DNA from: CANLBN01 sp050298695
GTDB lineage: Bacteria; Pseudomonadota; Gammaproteobacteria; Pseudomonadales; Cellvibrionaceae
DNA: 25,105 nt
NCBI GenBank assembly: GCA_050298695.1
Contig: JBNKUQ010000043.1
Coordinates: 1-25,105, forward strand
Direction of reading: 5' to 3'
Shown: one piece after another, positions 15,064 to 23,088 of the stretch
How the letters are laid out: each line of letters opens with the position of its first letter
Position numbering within the stretch: the stretch's first letter is position 1
Notes under the pieces: generated by a model
Database searches by the model: none
Seen by the model: the letters and a program-made list of their open reading frames with translations, nothing else
What the model was told of the DNA's origin: nothing
Program-made: the position numbers and the translations under genes

Positions 15064-16407
15064 ATGATCGATATCCCCGAAAAAACTGTTTTCTCTGTTA
15101 GCCAACTTAACCGACGCGCGAAACAATTGCTAGAAACTCACCTGCCATTAATTTGGGTATCAGGGGAAATATCAAACTTTGCTCAACCCGGCTCAGGCCA
15201 CTGGTATTTTTCCTTAAAAGATGACCGAGCCCAAGTACGTTGCGCCATGTTTAAAAATTCCAATGTGCGCCTGCGTTGGCAGCCTGCATCCGGGAAGCAA
15301 GTACTGGCGAGGGCTCGCGTCAGTCTATATGAAGGTCGTGGCGAATATCAGCTTATCGTAGAACATATGGAAGATGCTGGGGCTGGCGCCTTGCAACAGT
15401 CCTACGAGGCACTAAAGCTAAAGCTCCAACAAGAGGGGTTATTTGATGAGGATCATAAACAAGAGCTGCCTTTATTTCCCAAACATATCGCTGTTATCAC
15501 ATCGCCAACGGGGGCCGCTATTCGCGATATTCTCAGCGTGCTCAAAAGGCGTTATCCCATTGCTCCTGTCACGATTATTCCGGTGGCAGTCCAAGGAGAA
15601 AGCGCAGTGCCAGATATGATAGCTGCACTCAAGAAAGCGGAAGACTTTGGTGGCTTTGACTTGCTGATTATTGGGCGTGGTGGTGGTTCGATTGAGGATC
15701 TATGGGCATTTAATAATGAAGACCTGGCACGAGCAATTGCCGCCTGTCCTATTCCCACCATCAGCGCAGTAGGCCATGAAGTCGATTTCACCATTTGCGA
15801 TTTTGTCGCCGACATACGTGCTCCAACCCCGTCAGCCAGCGCTGAAATAGCGACACCAGATCTAGAAGAGTGGCAGCTATCCATCGACGCTTCGCGCATG
15901 CAACTGATCCGCTTACAGCAATCACTACTCGCGCAAAAACACAAACAATTGCAGTTTCTGAGCAAGCGCCTGAGACATCCTGGTGAACGAATTCAGCATC
16001 AGCAAGAGACTCTTCAACGGATTCAAAAGCGTCTTTCACAGGCCATACAAACAAAACTGCTTAACCTTCAAAAAGAAGTCCTGACTTATAAAAAACGCTG
16101 TGAGCAACAGCACCCGCAAAAGTATATTTCACTGTATAAAACACAAGTTTCACAATTACATCAGCGATTACACAAAGGGGTTCAAGCGCAAATTCGCAAC
16201 AAACAACAACTCTTGATCGCTAAGATAAATTTATTGAACGCAGTGAGCCCTCTCGATATTTTGGCCCGAGGCTATAGTATTGTTAGTGATTTAAAAGGAA
16301 ATATTATCAATGATAGCAGGCATCTTAGAGTTGGCGAGTACTTAACAACTCGTTTATCTAGAGGCTCTATTACCAGTAAAATTACGAAAATTGATCAAAA
16401 AAATTAG
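15064..16407 (+). CDS. xseA: Exodeoxyribonuclease VII large subunit
   Basis: The product is 447 residues from the ATG at 15064. It degrades single-stranded DNA together with several XseB subunits. An N-terminal OB-fold domain (about 8-105) includes LPLIWVSGEISNFAQPGSGHWYFSLKD and QVRCAMFK. The catalytic domain (about 127-260) carries ITSPTGAAIRDIL, IIGRGGGSIEDLWAFNNE and AVGHEVDFTICDFVADIRAPTPSASAE, all family hallmarks. A long Gln-rich coiled-coil region (about 270-400) provides the XseB-binding stalk, and the C-terminus has the LARGYSIV motif. The reading frame extends 33 codons upstream into the REPIN, but homology begins at MIDIPEKTVFSVSQLN. The local ribosome site is weak (AGGGAT 14 bases upstream). 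xseB is not in the window. Confidence 0.95.
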   Translation: MIDIPEKTVFSVSQLNRRAKQLLETHLPLIWVSGEISNFAQPGSGHWYFSLKDDRAQVRCAMFKNSNVRLRWQPASGKQVLARARVSLYEGRGEYQLIVEHMEDAGAGALQQSYEALKLKLQQEGLFDEDHKQELPLFPKHIAVITSPTGAAIRDILSVLKRRYPIAPVTIIPVAVQGESAVPDMIAALKKAEDFGGFDLLIIGRGGGSIEDLWAFNNEDLARAIAACPIPTISAVGHEVDFTICDFVADIRAPTPSASAEIATPDLEEWQLSIDASRMQLIRLQQSLLAQKHKQLQFLSKRLRHPGERIQHQQETLQRIQKRLSQAIQTKLLNLQKEVLTYKKRCEQQHPQKYISLYKTQVSQLHQRLHKGVQAQIRNKQQLLIAKINLLNAVSPLDILARGYSIVSDLKGNIINDSRHLRVGEYLTTRLSRGSITSKITKIDQKN

Positions 16408-16467
16408 GCATTTTACGCTTTTTAATCCCTATTTTACCCGGACTGCTATGTTACCTTTGCGTGAAAC

Positions 16468-16484
16468 GCGCGTGAAACACGCGC
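16468..16484. other. GC-rich hairpin after xseA
   Basis: GCGCGTG, AAA, CACGCGC is a perfect 7-bp stem with a 3-base loop, 60 bases after the xseA stop. There is no T-run after it on either strand, so it is only a possible 3'-end stabiliser or Rho-assisted terminator. Confidence 0.4.
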
Positions 16485-16581
16485 CATTCCTCACTTAAAC
16501 CATTGTCGCTTTTTTGACCAACCTTCAATAACAAAATCGTCCTATGCGCCTCAATTTGGCGGCTATATTATAGGTATATTA

Positions 16582-16597
16582 TGTGAACTGGATCACA
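16582..16597. promoter_or_regulatory. Full-consensus CRP/Vfr-type binding site
   Basis: TGTGAACTGGATCACA matches the CRP consensus TGTGA-N6-TCACA at all ten defined positions. Its end is 31 bases before the ATG of the small exported protein. AT-rich -10-like words (TATATT at 16575-16580, TATTAT at 16577-16582) touch or overlap the site, so CRP here might repress rather than activate, unless the promoter lies further downstream. Confidence 0.65.
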
Positions 16598-16628
16598 CAA
16601 AGATCCGTGTTAGTTCTCGGAGGTACCC

Positions 16629-16952
16629 ATGATTTATCCGACACAGTTATTGTTTTTGGCCGCCGCTTTTTTAGTCCCAAATTCTCAGGCAGTACTATCT
16701 GACAATCTCGCTATCGTTATGGAAGAAGCAGGATACTATTGTGAAGCTGCGGGAAAAATCACTAAAGTCAACATACACTATGGCGAAAGTGCCAATAACC
16801 TGCCTTGTAAAGTAACCGTAGAAAGTAAAGGATCTGAGGCGATGGTGTTATTGGAGGCTAAAAGAAATGTTGAAATTTGCGAGCACAAAGCCGATGTTAT
16901 GAAGCAACGCCTAATCGATAGAGGCTGGAGTTGTTTATCATCTGGAATGTAA
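16629..16952 (+). CDS. Small exported four-cysteine protein of unknown function
   Basis: The product is 107 residues, with GGAGG seven bases before the ATG. A short signal peptide (residues 1 to about 21, ending NSQA) is followed by a mature region of about 86 residues with four cysteines, at 38 (YYCE), 60 (LPC), 83 (EIC) and 102 (GWSC). The spacing suggests two disulfides and a periplasmic or secreted location. The layout 'C... PC-x-V... C... GW-x-C' resembles small uncharacterised periplasmic proteins I have seen in Pseudomonas-like genomes, but I cannot name the family. It lies between xseA and der, converges on der, and has a perfect CRP site just upstream, suggesting control by carbon or cAMP status. 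Confidence 0.7.
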   Translation: MIYPTQLLFLAAAFLVPNSQAVLSDNLAIVMEEAGYYCEAAGKITKVNIHYGESANNLPCKVTVESKGSEAMVLLEAKRNVEICEHKADVMKQRLIDRGWSCLSSGM

Positions 16953-16973
16953 TGCTGAGCGCTGGTTGACTAC

Positions 16974-17013
16974 AGCCCTTTCTTAACAAGCTGACGCTAC
17001 ACTTGTTGGGGCT
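16974..17013. terminator. Possible shared terminator between converging genes
   Basis: AACAAG (16985-16990) pairs with CTTGTT (17002-17007). An outer AGCCC (16974-16978) pairs with GGGCT (17009-17013), across a six-base left-hand bulge. It sits in the 64-base gap between the converging stops of the small exported protein and der. No strong T-run follows on either side. Confidence 0.3.
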
Positions 17014-17016
17014 ACC

Positions 17017-18438
17017 TTACTTTTTAGGACTACCTTTACCCGACTTCCCTACCTTTTTACCAGAATGTGCGGCAATTCGGCGCTGTCGGGCTTGCTGACG
17101 AGTTCCGGGCTTTTTATCGGCAAAGGGATTTTCTGAGGACTTAAATTGCAAACGCACCGGCGTACCATGCAGCTGTAGAGCTCGCCGAAATGTCTTCTCC
17201 AAATAACGGACATAATGCCCTGGTATCTCCTGGGTTTGATTACCATGTATCACGATAATCGGCGGGTTATGGCCGCCGGGGTGCGCAAACCGCAATTTAA
17301 TGCGATGACCGCGAACCATGGGAGGCTGATGATCAGCAACCGCCATTTGTAGTATTTGAGTTAAGTAATTACTGGAGAAACGGTCTGTTGCCGATTTATA
17401 GGCCTGCTCAACCGATTCATATAAATGCCCTACACCTGTGCCATGTAATGCAGAAATAAAATGAACATTGGCAAAGTCAACAAAGCGCAAACGACGCTCT
17501 AGTTCGTTTTTGATGTACTGTTTACTTTCCTGCTCAAGCCCATCCCACTTATTGATAGCGACAACTAGCGCCCGGCCTGCATCAATCACATGTCCCATTA
17601 AGTGTAAATCTTGGTCGACAATGCCTTCTTGGGCATCGATAAGTAAAATCACCACATTGGCATCATCAATCGCCTTGAGGGTTTTAACAATAGAGAATTT
17701 TTCGACCGTTTCCTTAACATTTTTGCGACGACGAATACCAGCAGTATCGATGAGTGTGTAAGGTTTATCAAAGCGCTCATACTGAATATACACGCTGTCT
17801 CGCGTGGTGCCTGGCATGTCAAAAACTACTACACGATCTTCGCCCAACATACGATTAACCAAGGTGGATTTCCCGACATTAGGCCTGCCTACCACAGCCA
17901 TTTTGATGCCTTTATTACTATCAACATCAAGATCTGTTGTTTCTGGCTCAGGTAAAAAGTTAAGCACAGCATCGGTTAATGATCGCACACCCCGGCCTTG
18001 AGTCGCGGTAATTGCAAATAACTGATCAAAACCCAACTCATAAAAAGGCGCCACTGCGACATCGTGATCATGACCATCCACTTTATTCGCCACTAAAAAT
18101 ACCGGCTTACCACGGGTACGCAATTGATTGGCGATATGGCTATCTGCAGCAGTTAAACCCGCTCGACAGTCCACTAGAAAAAAAACGAGATCAGCTTCGA
18201 CGATTGCCTGTAGCGACTGTTCTGCCATGGCACCATCGACACCCTCTTCCCCCCCCGTCAATCCACCGGTATCAATACAAATAAACTGTCGGCCTCCTAA
18301 GCTAGCCTCGCCATACTTTCTATCGCGAGTCAGCCCCGCGTAATTGGCGACAAGGGCATCACGGCTTTTGGTAAGTCGATTAAATAAGGTGGACTTGCCC
18401 ACATTGGGGCGCCCAACCAGGGCGATGACAGGCAGCAT
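17017..18438 (-). CDS. der: Ribosome-biogenesis GTPase Der (EngA)
   Basis: This 473-residue protein has the tandem G-domain layout unique to Der. G1 has its P-loop GRPNVGKST at 9-17, DTGG at 56-59 and NKVD at 118-121. G2 has GRPNVGKST at 184-192, DTAG at 231-234 and NKWD at 296-299. A KH-like domain follows (about 350-440). The C-terminus is a basic tail rich in Lys, Arg, Gly and Ser, as is common in this family. It binds the 50S subunit and is needed for its late assembly. It starts 9 bases after the bamB stop, so it is the last gene of the ispG-hisS-yfgM-bamB-der run. Confidence 0.97.
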   Translation of the reverse strand: MLPVIALVGRPNVGKSTLFNRLTKSRDALVANYAGLTRDRKYGEASLGGRQFICIDTGGLTGGEEGVDGAMAEQSLQAIVEADLVFFLVDCRAGLTAADSHIANQLRTRGKPVFLVANKVDGHDHDVAVAPFYELGFDQLFAITATQGRGVRSLTDAVLNFLPEPETTDLDVDSNKGIKMAVVGRPNVGKSTLVNRMLGEDRVVVFDMPGTTRDSVYIQYERFDKPYTLIDTAGIRRRKNVKETVEKFSIVKTLKAIDDANVVILLIDAQEGIVDQDLHLMGHVIDAGRALVVAINKWDGLEQESKQYIKNELERRLRFVDFANVHFISALHGTGVGHLYESVEQAYKSATDRFSSNYLTQILQMAVADHQPPMVRGHRIKLRFAHPGGHNPPIIVIHGNQTQEIPGHYVRYLEKTFRRALQLHGTPVRLQFKSSENPFADKKPGTRQQARQRRIAAHSGKKVGKSGKGSPKK

Positions 18439-18447
18439 TTAGAGGGC

Positions 18448-19602
18448 CTAGGATTTAAATAAGTAAACAGCGATGGAGGCAAGTATACCGTCATTGCCCA
18501 ATACGTAAAGGTAGGAGCCATCAGTGACCATCGGTGATCGCACACCGTCACTATCAACACGGAAACGATCTAATATTGAACCGGTGTCTGTATCAAAAAT
18601 ATGGACATAGCCTTTATAATCGGCAGTCACCGCAAAACCCGCAAGATTTTGCGGGGCCGCTAATTTACGGCCCGATAACAACTTGTTCTCCCATATTTCT
18701 AGCCCCGTCTGAGCATCAAAGGCTTTCATCCAGCCTTCTGCTGTCGACACAATTACTCTGCCATCAATAACGACCGGACTACTGTAGCTGGATGCGGATT
18801 GTGACCAGACAATATCACCCCGCGGTGTTAATGCGCTTAAGGTCCCGTTGTAGCTAGTGGCGTAAATTAATTGTCCACTAATAACTGGAGAACCATCGAT
18901 ATCGACGACTCGTTCAATATCTGATTTTCCTTGGGGACGAGCAATGCGACGCTCCCAATAAGGGGTGCCATCTACAGCAGATAACGCGAGAAGTTTGCCG
19001 TTGGCAAAACCCGTTATCACGTTAGGGCCAAACACTTGGGGAGAAGCCGTTCCTCGAATAGTCAAAATAGGAAGCTGGGAGCTATAGACCCATATATTTT
19101 TTCCGTCTTTTGCATCGAGACCAATCAACTTTCCATCATTCGTTTGCACGACAACCACTGAACCATTGCCCTGGGGGGGAGCCAATATCTCACTGGTAAC
19201 ATTAGTACGCCAACGCTCTTCGCCAGTTTCGTGATCCAAAGCAACAACATCGCCATTTAACGAGGCCACCAGGACTAAGGAGTCACTACGCCCTATGCCC
19301 GCTGCAACATCCAAATCCAAATCCTGAGACCACTGACGTTTACCCGTTTCACGCTCAAACGCAAACACCCTGCCCTTATAATCGACCGCATAGACACGAT
19401 CTCTATCGATAACGGGAGCCATCACGCGGTAAAGTTCACTCAGACCAGAGCCTACGTCTGCTTCCCAGCGACGCTGCACTTCTACACGCTGAACGATATC
19501 CGTCAATTTATTGGGACGCTTTTTTTCGTCTCCAAACCACGAACACCCCGCTAACCCCGTGAAGGCAATCAGTAAAATCAGTAGAACTTGCGACGTGCGC
19601 AT
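18448..19602 (-). CDS. bamB: Outer-membrane assembly lipoprotein BamB
   Basis: This 384-residue lipoprotein of the BAM complex supports BamA in inserting beta-barrel proteins into the outer membrane. The signal peptide ends in the lipobox L-A-G-C with lipidated C20, followed by SWFGDEKK (S at +2, consistent with outer-membrane sorting). The remainder is an eight-bladed propeller of PQQ-like repeats, with recurring patterns such as VYAVDYKGRVFAFERETGKRQW, LVALDHETGEERW and MKAFDAQTGLEIW. Its ATG overlaps the yfgM stop by a single base (TAATG at 19602), and der begins 9 bases after its stop. Both point to a tightly coupled operon. Confidence 0.96.
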   Translation of the reverse strand: MRTSQVLLILLIAFTGLAGCSWFGDEKKRPNKLTDIVQRVEVQRRWEADVGSGLSELYRVMAPVIDRDRVYAVDYKGRVFAFERETGKRQWSQDLDLDVAAGIGRSDSLVLVASLNGDVVALDHETGEERWRTNVTSEILAPPQGNGSVVVVQTNDGKLIGLDAKDGKNIWVYSSQLPILTIRGTASPQVFGPNVITGFANGKLLALSAVDGTPYWERRIARPQGKSDIERVVDIDGSPVISGQLIYATSYNGTLSALTPRGDIVWSQSASSYSSPVVIDGRVIVSTAEGWMKAFDAQTGLEIWENKLLSGRKLAAPQNLAGFAVTADYKGYVHIFDTDTGSILDRFRVDSDGVRSPMVTDGSYLYVLGNDGILASIAVYLFKS

Positions 19603-20267
19603 TAAGACTGATCTCCTGCAGGTAAGTCAGATAATTTAATTTCAAGTAAGCGACGCTGCAAACTACTATTCTCGTTTAATCCATCTAAGGCTTTTTGATA
19701 TTCGGCTCGGGCTAACTCCATTTCCCCTTTCGCAACTAACACATCACCACGGACAGCGGCATACTCACTGCTAAAGGCATCTTCCTGATCATAAGCCGCC
19801 TGTTTTAGAGCCTCATCATATTTTTCCTGAGCGAAATATACTTTCGCTAAACGCAAAGAGGCCACTACTTTCAAGTCAGCATCCTTGGTATTCAAGGCGT
19901 TTTTCAATTCTTCTTCTGCTTTAGCAAGATCTTCCTGCTGCACCGCAAGCTTGGCAGCTAGTAATGAGGCATTGACCGCATACAAGCTACTGCCATAATC
20001 TTTCTGTAACTGCTCAATAAGAAACTGCGCCGTTTTTTGTTGATCTTCACTCAATTCTCCGTTGGATGCCGCATCCACTGTATCGGACAACTCGGCATAA
20101 ACAGCCGCAGCAGATTCTGCGTAATCCTTTTGGTATTGCATCCACCATTGCCATCCAAAATATCCCGCTAGACCTAAGGCAACAATGATAATGAGCTGGC
20201 GACCATTTTCATTCCACCAGTTTTTGAGGACCTGTAACTGTTCGTCATCAGATAAATGTTGTGCCAC
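19602..20267 (-). CDS. yfgM: SecYEG-associated ancillary protein YfgM
   Basis: The product is 221 residues and starts at GTG, with AGGAGA eight bases upstream. A short cytoplasmic segment (DDEQLQVLKNWWNENGRQ) precedes one membrane anchor (about 24-42, IIIVALGLAGYFGWQWW). A periplasmic TPR-like helical domain follows (about 50-215), with repeats such as LAKAEEELKNAL, LRLAKVYFAQEKYDEALKQA and ARAEYQKALDGL. In E. coli YfgM works with PpiD at the translocon, handing over emerging envelope proteins, which fits its place next to bamB. It lies 79 bases after hisS, and the gap contains a 9-bp inverted repeat. Confidence 0.93.
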   Translation of the reverse strand: MAQHLSDDEQLQVLKNWWNENGRQLIIIVALGLAGYFGWQWWMQYQKDYAESAAAVYAELSDTVDAASNGELSEDQQKTAQFLIEQLQKDYGSSLYAVNASLLAAKLAVQQEDLAKAEEELKNALNTKDADLKVVASLRLAKVYFAQEKYDEALKQAAYDQEDAFSSEYAAVRGDVLVAKGEMELARAEYQKALDGLNENSSLQRRLLEIKLSDLPAGDQS

Positions 20268-20301
20268 GGCTTATTCTCCTAATTATCTTATCTGTTCTGG
20301 G

Positions 20302-20331
20302 TAGCTCTAAAAATTCTAATCGTTAGAGCTA
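20302..20331. other. Inverted repeat between hisS and yfgM
   Basis: TAGCTCTAA (20302-20310) and TTAGAGCTA (20323-20331) form a perfect 9-bp stem with a 12-base loop, just after the hisS stop. It has no downstream T-run on the minus strand. It shares TAATCGTTAGAG with 21752-21763 (opposite strand) and CTCTAAAAATT with the end of the element at 22915-23050. Confidence 0.5.
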
Positions 20332-20346
20332 TCCTTTGTTATTGAA

Positions 20347-21624
20347 TTATTGACCGAAAAAATGGGTTAACTCGTCTACTGCATCATCAAATAGTAGCGT
20401 TTGCTGGTCCCGCTGTTCGCGAAGATATTTTACGGTGACTTGTTTTTGCAAAGCCTCGTCTGCACCGATCAGCAGAGCCACACAAGCCTGACTCTTATCG
20501 GCCTTTTTAATCTGCGACTTCATGCTACCGCCCCCACAATGCATAAGGCAACGCAAGCTGGGTAGGTGATTTCTTAATTGCTCGACAACAGTTAATGCAT
20601 AAGGTTCTACATCACCAACGACTAACACATAAATATCAGGGCAAACATTGACACTCTCGGGAATTTTATTGAGGGTTTGCAGTAGCAATATCAAGCGCTC
20701 TACCCCCATGGCAAATCCCACTGCTGGCGTAGGCTTACCACCCAGCTGCTCAACTAAACCATTGTAACGGCCGCCCGCACAAACCGTACCTTGAGCGCCG
20801 AGCTTATCAGTCACCCATTCAAATACCGTGTAACCATAATAATCCAGCCCCCTAACCAAACGTGGATTCACACGATAAGCTAAGCCAGCAGCATCGAGAA
20901 TGGCGGTCAATTTTTCAAAGTGCGCGCGCGAGTCATCACACAGGTAGTCGGTAAGTATTGGGGCATCAGCTAATAGCTCCTGGGTTTCTGGGCTCTTACT
21001 ATCAAGAATACGCAGAGGGTTACTACTCAAGCGGCGTTGGCTGTCCGCGTCTAACTGATCCTCAACGGTGCTTAAATATTCAAGCAATGCTTGCTTATAA
21101 CGTGCTCTAGACTCACTGGTTCCCAGGGAGTTAATTTCTAAGGTGACTGCGTCCTCCAAGCCCAAGGTTTTCCAAAGACGAGCGGTCATCAGCAGTAGCT
21201 CTGCATCAATATCTGGGCCTGAAAATCCAAATGTTTCAACACCAATCTGATGAAACTGACGAAAACGTCCCTTTTGAGGGCGCTCGTATCGAAACATGGG
21301 CCCCATATACCATAGCCGTTGCGTTTGGTTGTAAAGCAAGCCATTTTCTTCACAAGCCCTAACACAAGAAGCCGTCCCTTCAGGGCGCAGCGTTAAACTC
21401 TCATCATTCCTATCATTAAAGGTATACATTTCCTTTTCAACAATGTCAGTGACCTCGCCAATAGAGCGTTTAAATAACTCTGTTTTTTCTAATAAAGGAA
21501 AGCGAATTTCACGATAACCATAGGACTGTAAGCATTGAGCAACCGTTGACTCTAGATATTGCCATAGCGCTGAGTGATCAGGCAGTAAGTCATTCATGCC
21601 TTTGATGGCTTGGATTTTTTTCAA
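20347..21624 (-). CDS. hisS: Histidyl-tRNA synthetase
   Basis: This 425-residue class II aminoacyl-tRNA synthetase charges tRNA-His. Motif 2 (RLWYMGPMFRYERPQKGRFRQFHQ, about 103-126) follows the TLRPEGTASCVRA strand. The two histidine-specific motifs are LVRGLDYYGYTVFEW (256-270) and AGGRYNGL (283-290). Motif 3 is AVGFAMGVERL (301-311). The C-terminal anticodon-binding domain covers about 330-425. The start MKKIQAIKGMNDLLP is the family norm. It is preceded by a 142-base gap from ispG containing an AGCTGC/GCAGCT hairpin (21690-21707). Confidence 0.97.
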   Translation of the reverse strand: MKKIQAIKGMNDLLPDHSALWQYLESTVAQCLQSYGYREIRFPLLEKTELFKRSIGEVTDIVEKEMYTFNDRNDESLTLRPEGTASCVRACEENGLLYNQTQRLWYMGPMFRYERPQKGRFRQFHQIGVETFGFSGPDIDAELLLMTARLWKTLGLEDAVTLEINSLGTSESRARYKQALLEYLSTVEDQLDADSQRRLSSNPLRILDSKSPETQELLADAPILTDYLCDDSRAHFEKLTAILDAAGLAYRVNPRLVRGLDYYGYTVFEWVTDKLGAQGTVCAGGRYNGLVEQLGGKPTPAVGFAMGVERLILLLQTLNKIPESVNVCPDIYVLVVGDVEPYALTVVEQLRNHLPSLRCLMHCGGGSMKSQIKKADKSQACVALLIGADEALQKQVTVKYLREQRDQQTLLFDDAVDELTHFFGQ

Positions 21625-21766
21625 AGCTGGAAACCGCGTTAATTACTAGTGAGATTAAAAGGTGGGGCATTATAGAGTAAACAGAAAATAGCTGCTAGCT
21701 CGCAGCTTAGAGAGTATTGAAGCTCTAGTGCATCACTTTATATTTAGGACCCTCTAACGATTAGCT

Positions 21767-22879
21767 CTAAGCTTTTGCTATCACCGACTCCAGCATCTTG
21801 CTTTTAGCGGCAGCTTTATCTCGAATTAAACGCTCTAATTCATCGACCAGGCCTTCTTTAAGGAGCTTAGTCGCTGGTTGCCCATCGACATAAATAAGAT
21901 TGTTTGGGGTTCCTCCCGCCAGGCCAATATCGGCTTCTTTAGCCTCACCCGGACCATTGACCACACAACCAATGACGGCAACATCCATAGGAACAGTAAT
22001 ATCCTCTAAACGCACTTCAAGTTCATTCATAGTCGAAATCACATCGAAGTTCTGGCGTGAACAACTGGGACAAGCAATAAAATTAATGCCTTTCGTACGC
22101 AGTTTTAAGCTCTTTAATAAGTCCCAGGCAACCTTAACCTCTTGCACAGGGTCTGCAGCTAATGAAATACGTACAGTATCGCCTATACCGTCCATCAGCA
22201 GTACACCCAAGCCAACGGCTGATTTTACCGTTCCTGAGCGAAAGCCACCGGCCTCGGTAATACCTAAATGCAGCGGCTGATCAATTTCAGTTGCCAGCTT
22301 ACGATACGCGGCAACGGCCATAAAAACATCAGAGGCTTTTACGCTGACTTTAAAATTTTGAAAATTGAGCTGATCAAGAATATCCACATGGCGCATTGCT
22401 GACTCGACCAAGGCATCAGGCGTTGGCTCACCATACTTTTTTTGCAAGTCTTTCTCTAATGAGCCGGCATTCACACCAATGCGCAGAGGAATATTTAAGT
22501 CTCGAGCCTTATCAATAACTGCACGAATGCGCTTCTCACGGCCAATATTACCAGGATTAATACGTAAACAATCTACACCTAGGTCAGCAACTTTAAGCGC
22601 TATGCGGTAATCGAAGTGAATATCGGCAACCAGAGGAATATCGACTTGCTTACGGATTTCACCAAAGGCATCCGCTGCTTCCATAGTAGGTACTGATACT
22701 CTGACAATATCAGCACCCGCTTGTTGAATCTGATTAATTTGATGAACGGTGGCAATGACATCCGTAGTTTCAGTGTTAGTCATGCTTTGGACGCTAATGG
22801 GTGCATCCCCACCAACAGGAACATTGCCCACCATAATTTGTCGCGATTTTCGGCGACGTATGGGAGATTCAAAGTGCAT
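21767..22879 (-). CDS. ispG: 4-hydroxy-3-methylbut-2-en-1-yl diphosphate synthase
   Basis: This 370-residue iron-sulfur enzyme catalyses the penultimate step of the MEP isoprenoid pathway, turning MEcPP into HMBPP. A TIM-barrel domain (about 10-250) includes SVQSMTNTETTD, LVADIHFDYRIAL and RINPGNIG. The C-terminal domain carries the [4Fe-4S] ligands C270 and C273 (ACPSCSRQ) and C305 (GCVVNGPGE), with E312 as the usual fourth ligand. The length matches the E. coli enzyme (372). Its position between rodZ and hisS is the standard gammaproteobacterial order. The upstream gap to rodZ is filled by a MITE-like inverted-repeat element. Confidence 0.97.
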   Translation of the reverse strand: MHFESPIRRRKSRQIMVGNVPVGGDAPISVQSMTNTETTDVIATVHQINQIQQAGADIVRVSVPTMEAADAFGEIRKQVDIPLVADIHFDYRIALKVADLGVDCLRINPGNIGREKRIRAVIDKARDLNIPLRIGVNAGSLEKDLQKKYGEPTPDALVESAMRHVDILDQLNFQNFKVSVKASDVFMAVAAYRKLATEIDQPLHLGITEAGGFRSGTVKSAVGLGVLLMDGIGDTVRISLAADPVQEVKVAWDLLKSLKLRTKGINFIACPSCSRQNFDVISTMNELEVRLEDITVPMDVAVIGCVVNGPGEAKEADIGLAGGTPNNLIYVDGQPATKLLKEGLVDELERLIRDKAAAKSKMLESVIAKA

Positions 22880-22914
22880 AGGGTATTACCTGCTCACACA
22901 TAACAACAATAAGG

Positions 22915-23050
22915 GCATCTCTAAAAACTGTCTTTTTCCGCAATAGCGCCGTCAGCGCTGTGCTCGAATCCTCATTTATGCTATATAAACTGCGGTTCTG
23001 CGCGCAGTACTTTCTTGTTCTCACGAAAAAGTCCTAATTTTTAGAGATGC
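22915..23050. repeat. MITE-like element between rodZ and ispG
   Basis: The 136-base segment is bounded by perfect 13-bp terminal inverted repeats, GCATCTCTAAAAA at 22915-22927 and its complement at 23038-23050. The similarity continues inward through a CTTTTTC block after a 2-base offset. Inside are two smaller hairpins: AGCGC/GCGCT in the left half and CTGCG/CGCAG in the right half. No coding potential. It fits a small non-autonomous transposable element or other dispersed palindrome lodged between co-directional housekeeping genes. Confidence 0.6.
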
Positions 23051-23088
23051 ACATGATAGGAGTAATGAGCGGATTTATAGAACTAAAT

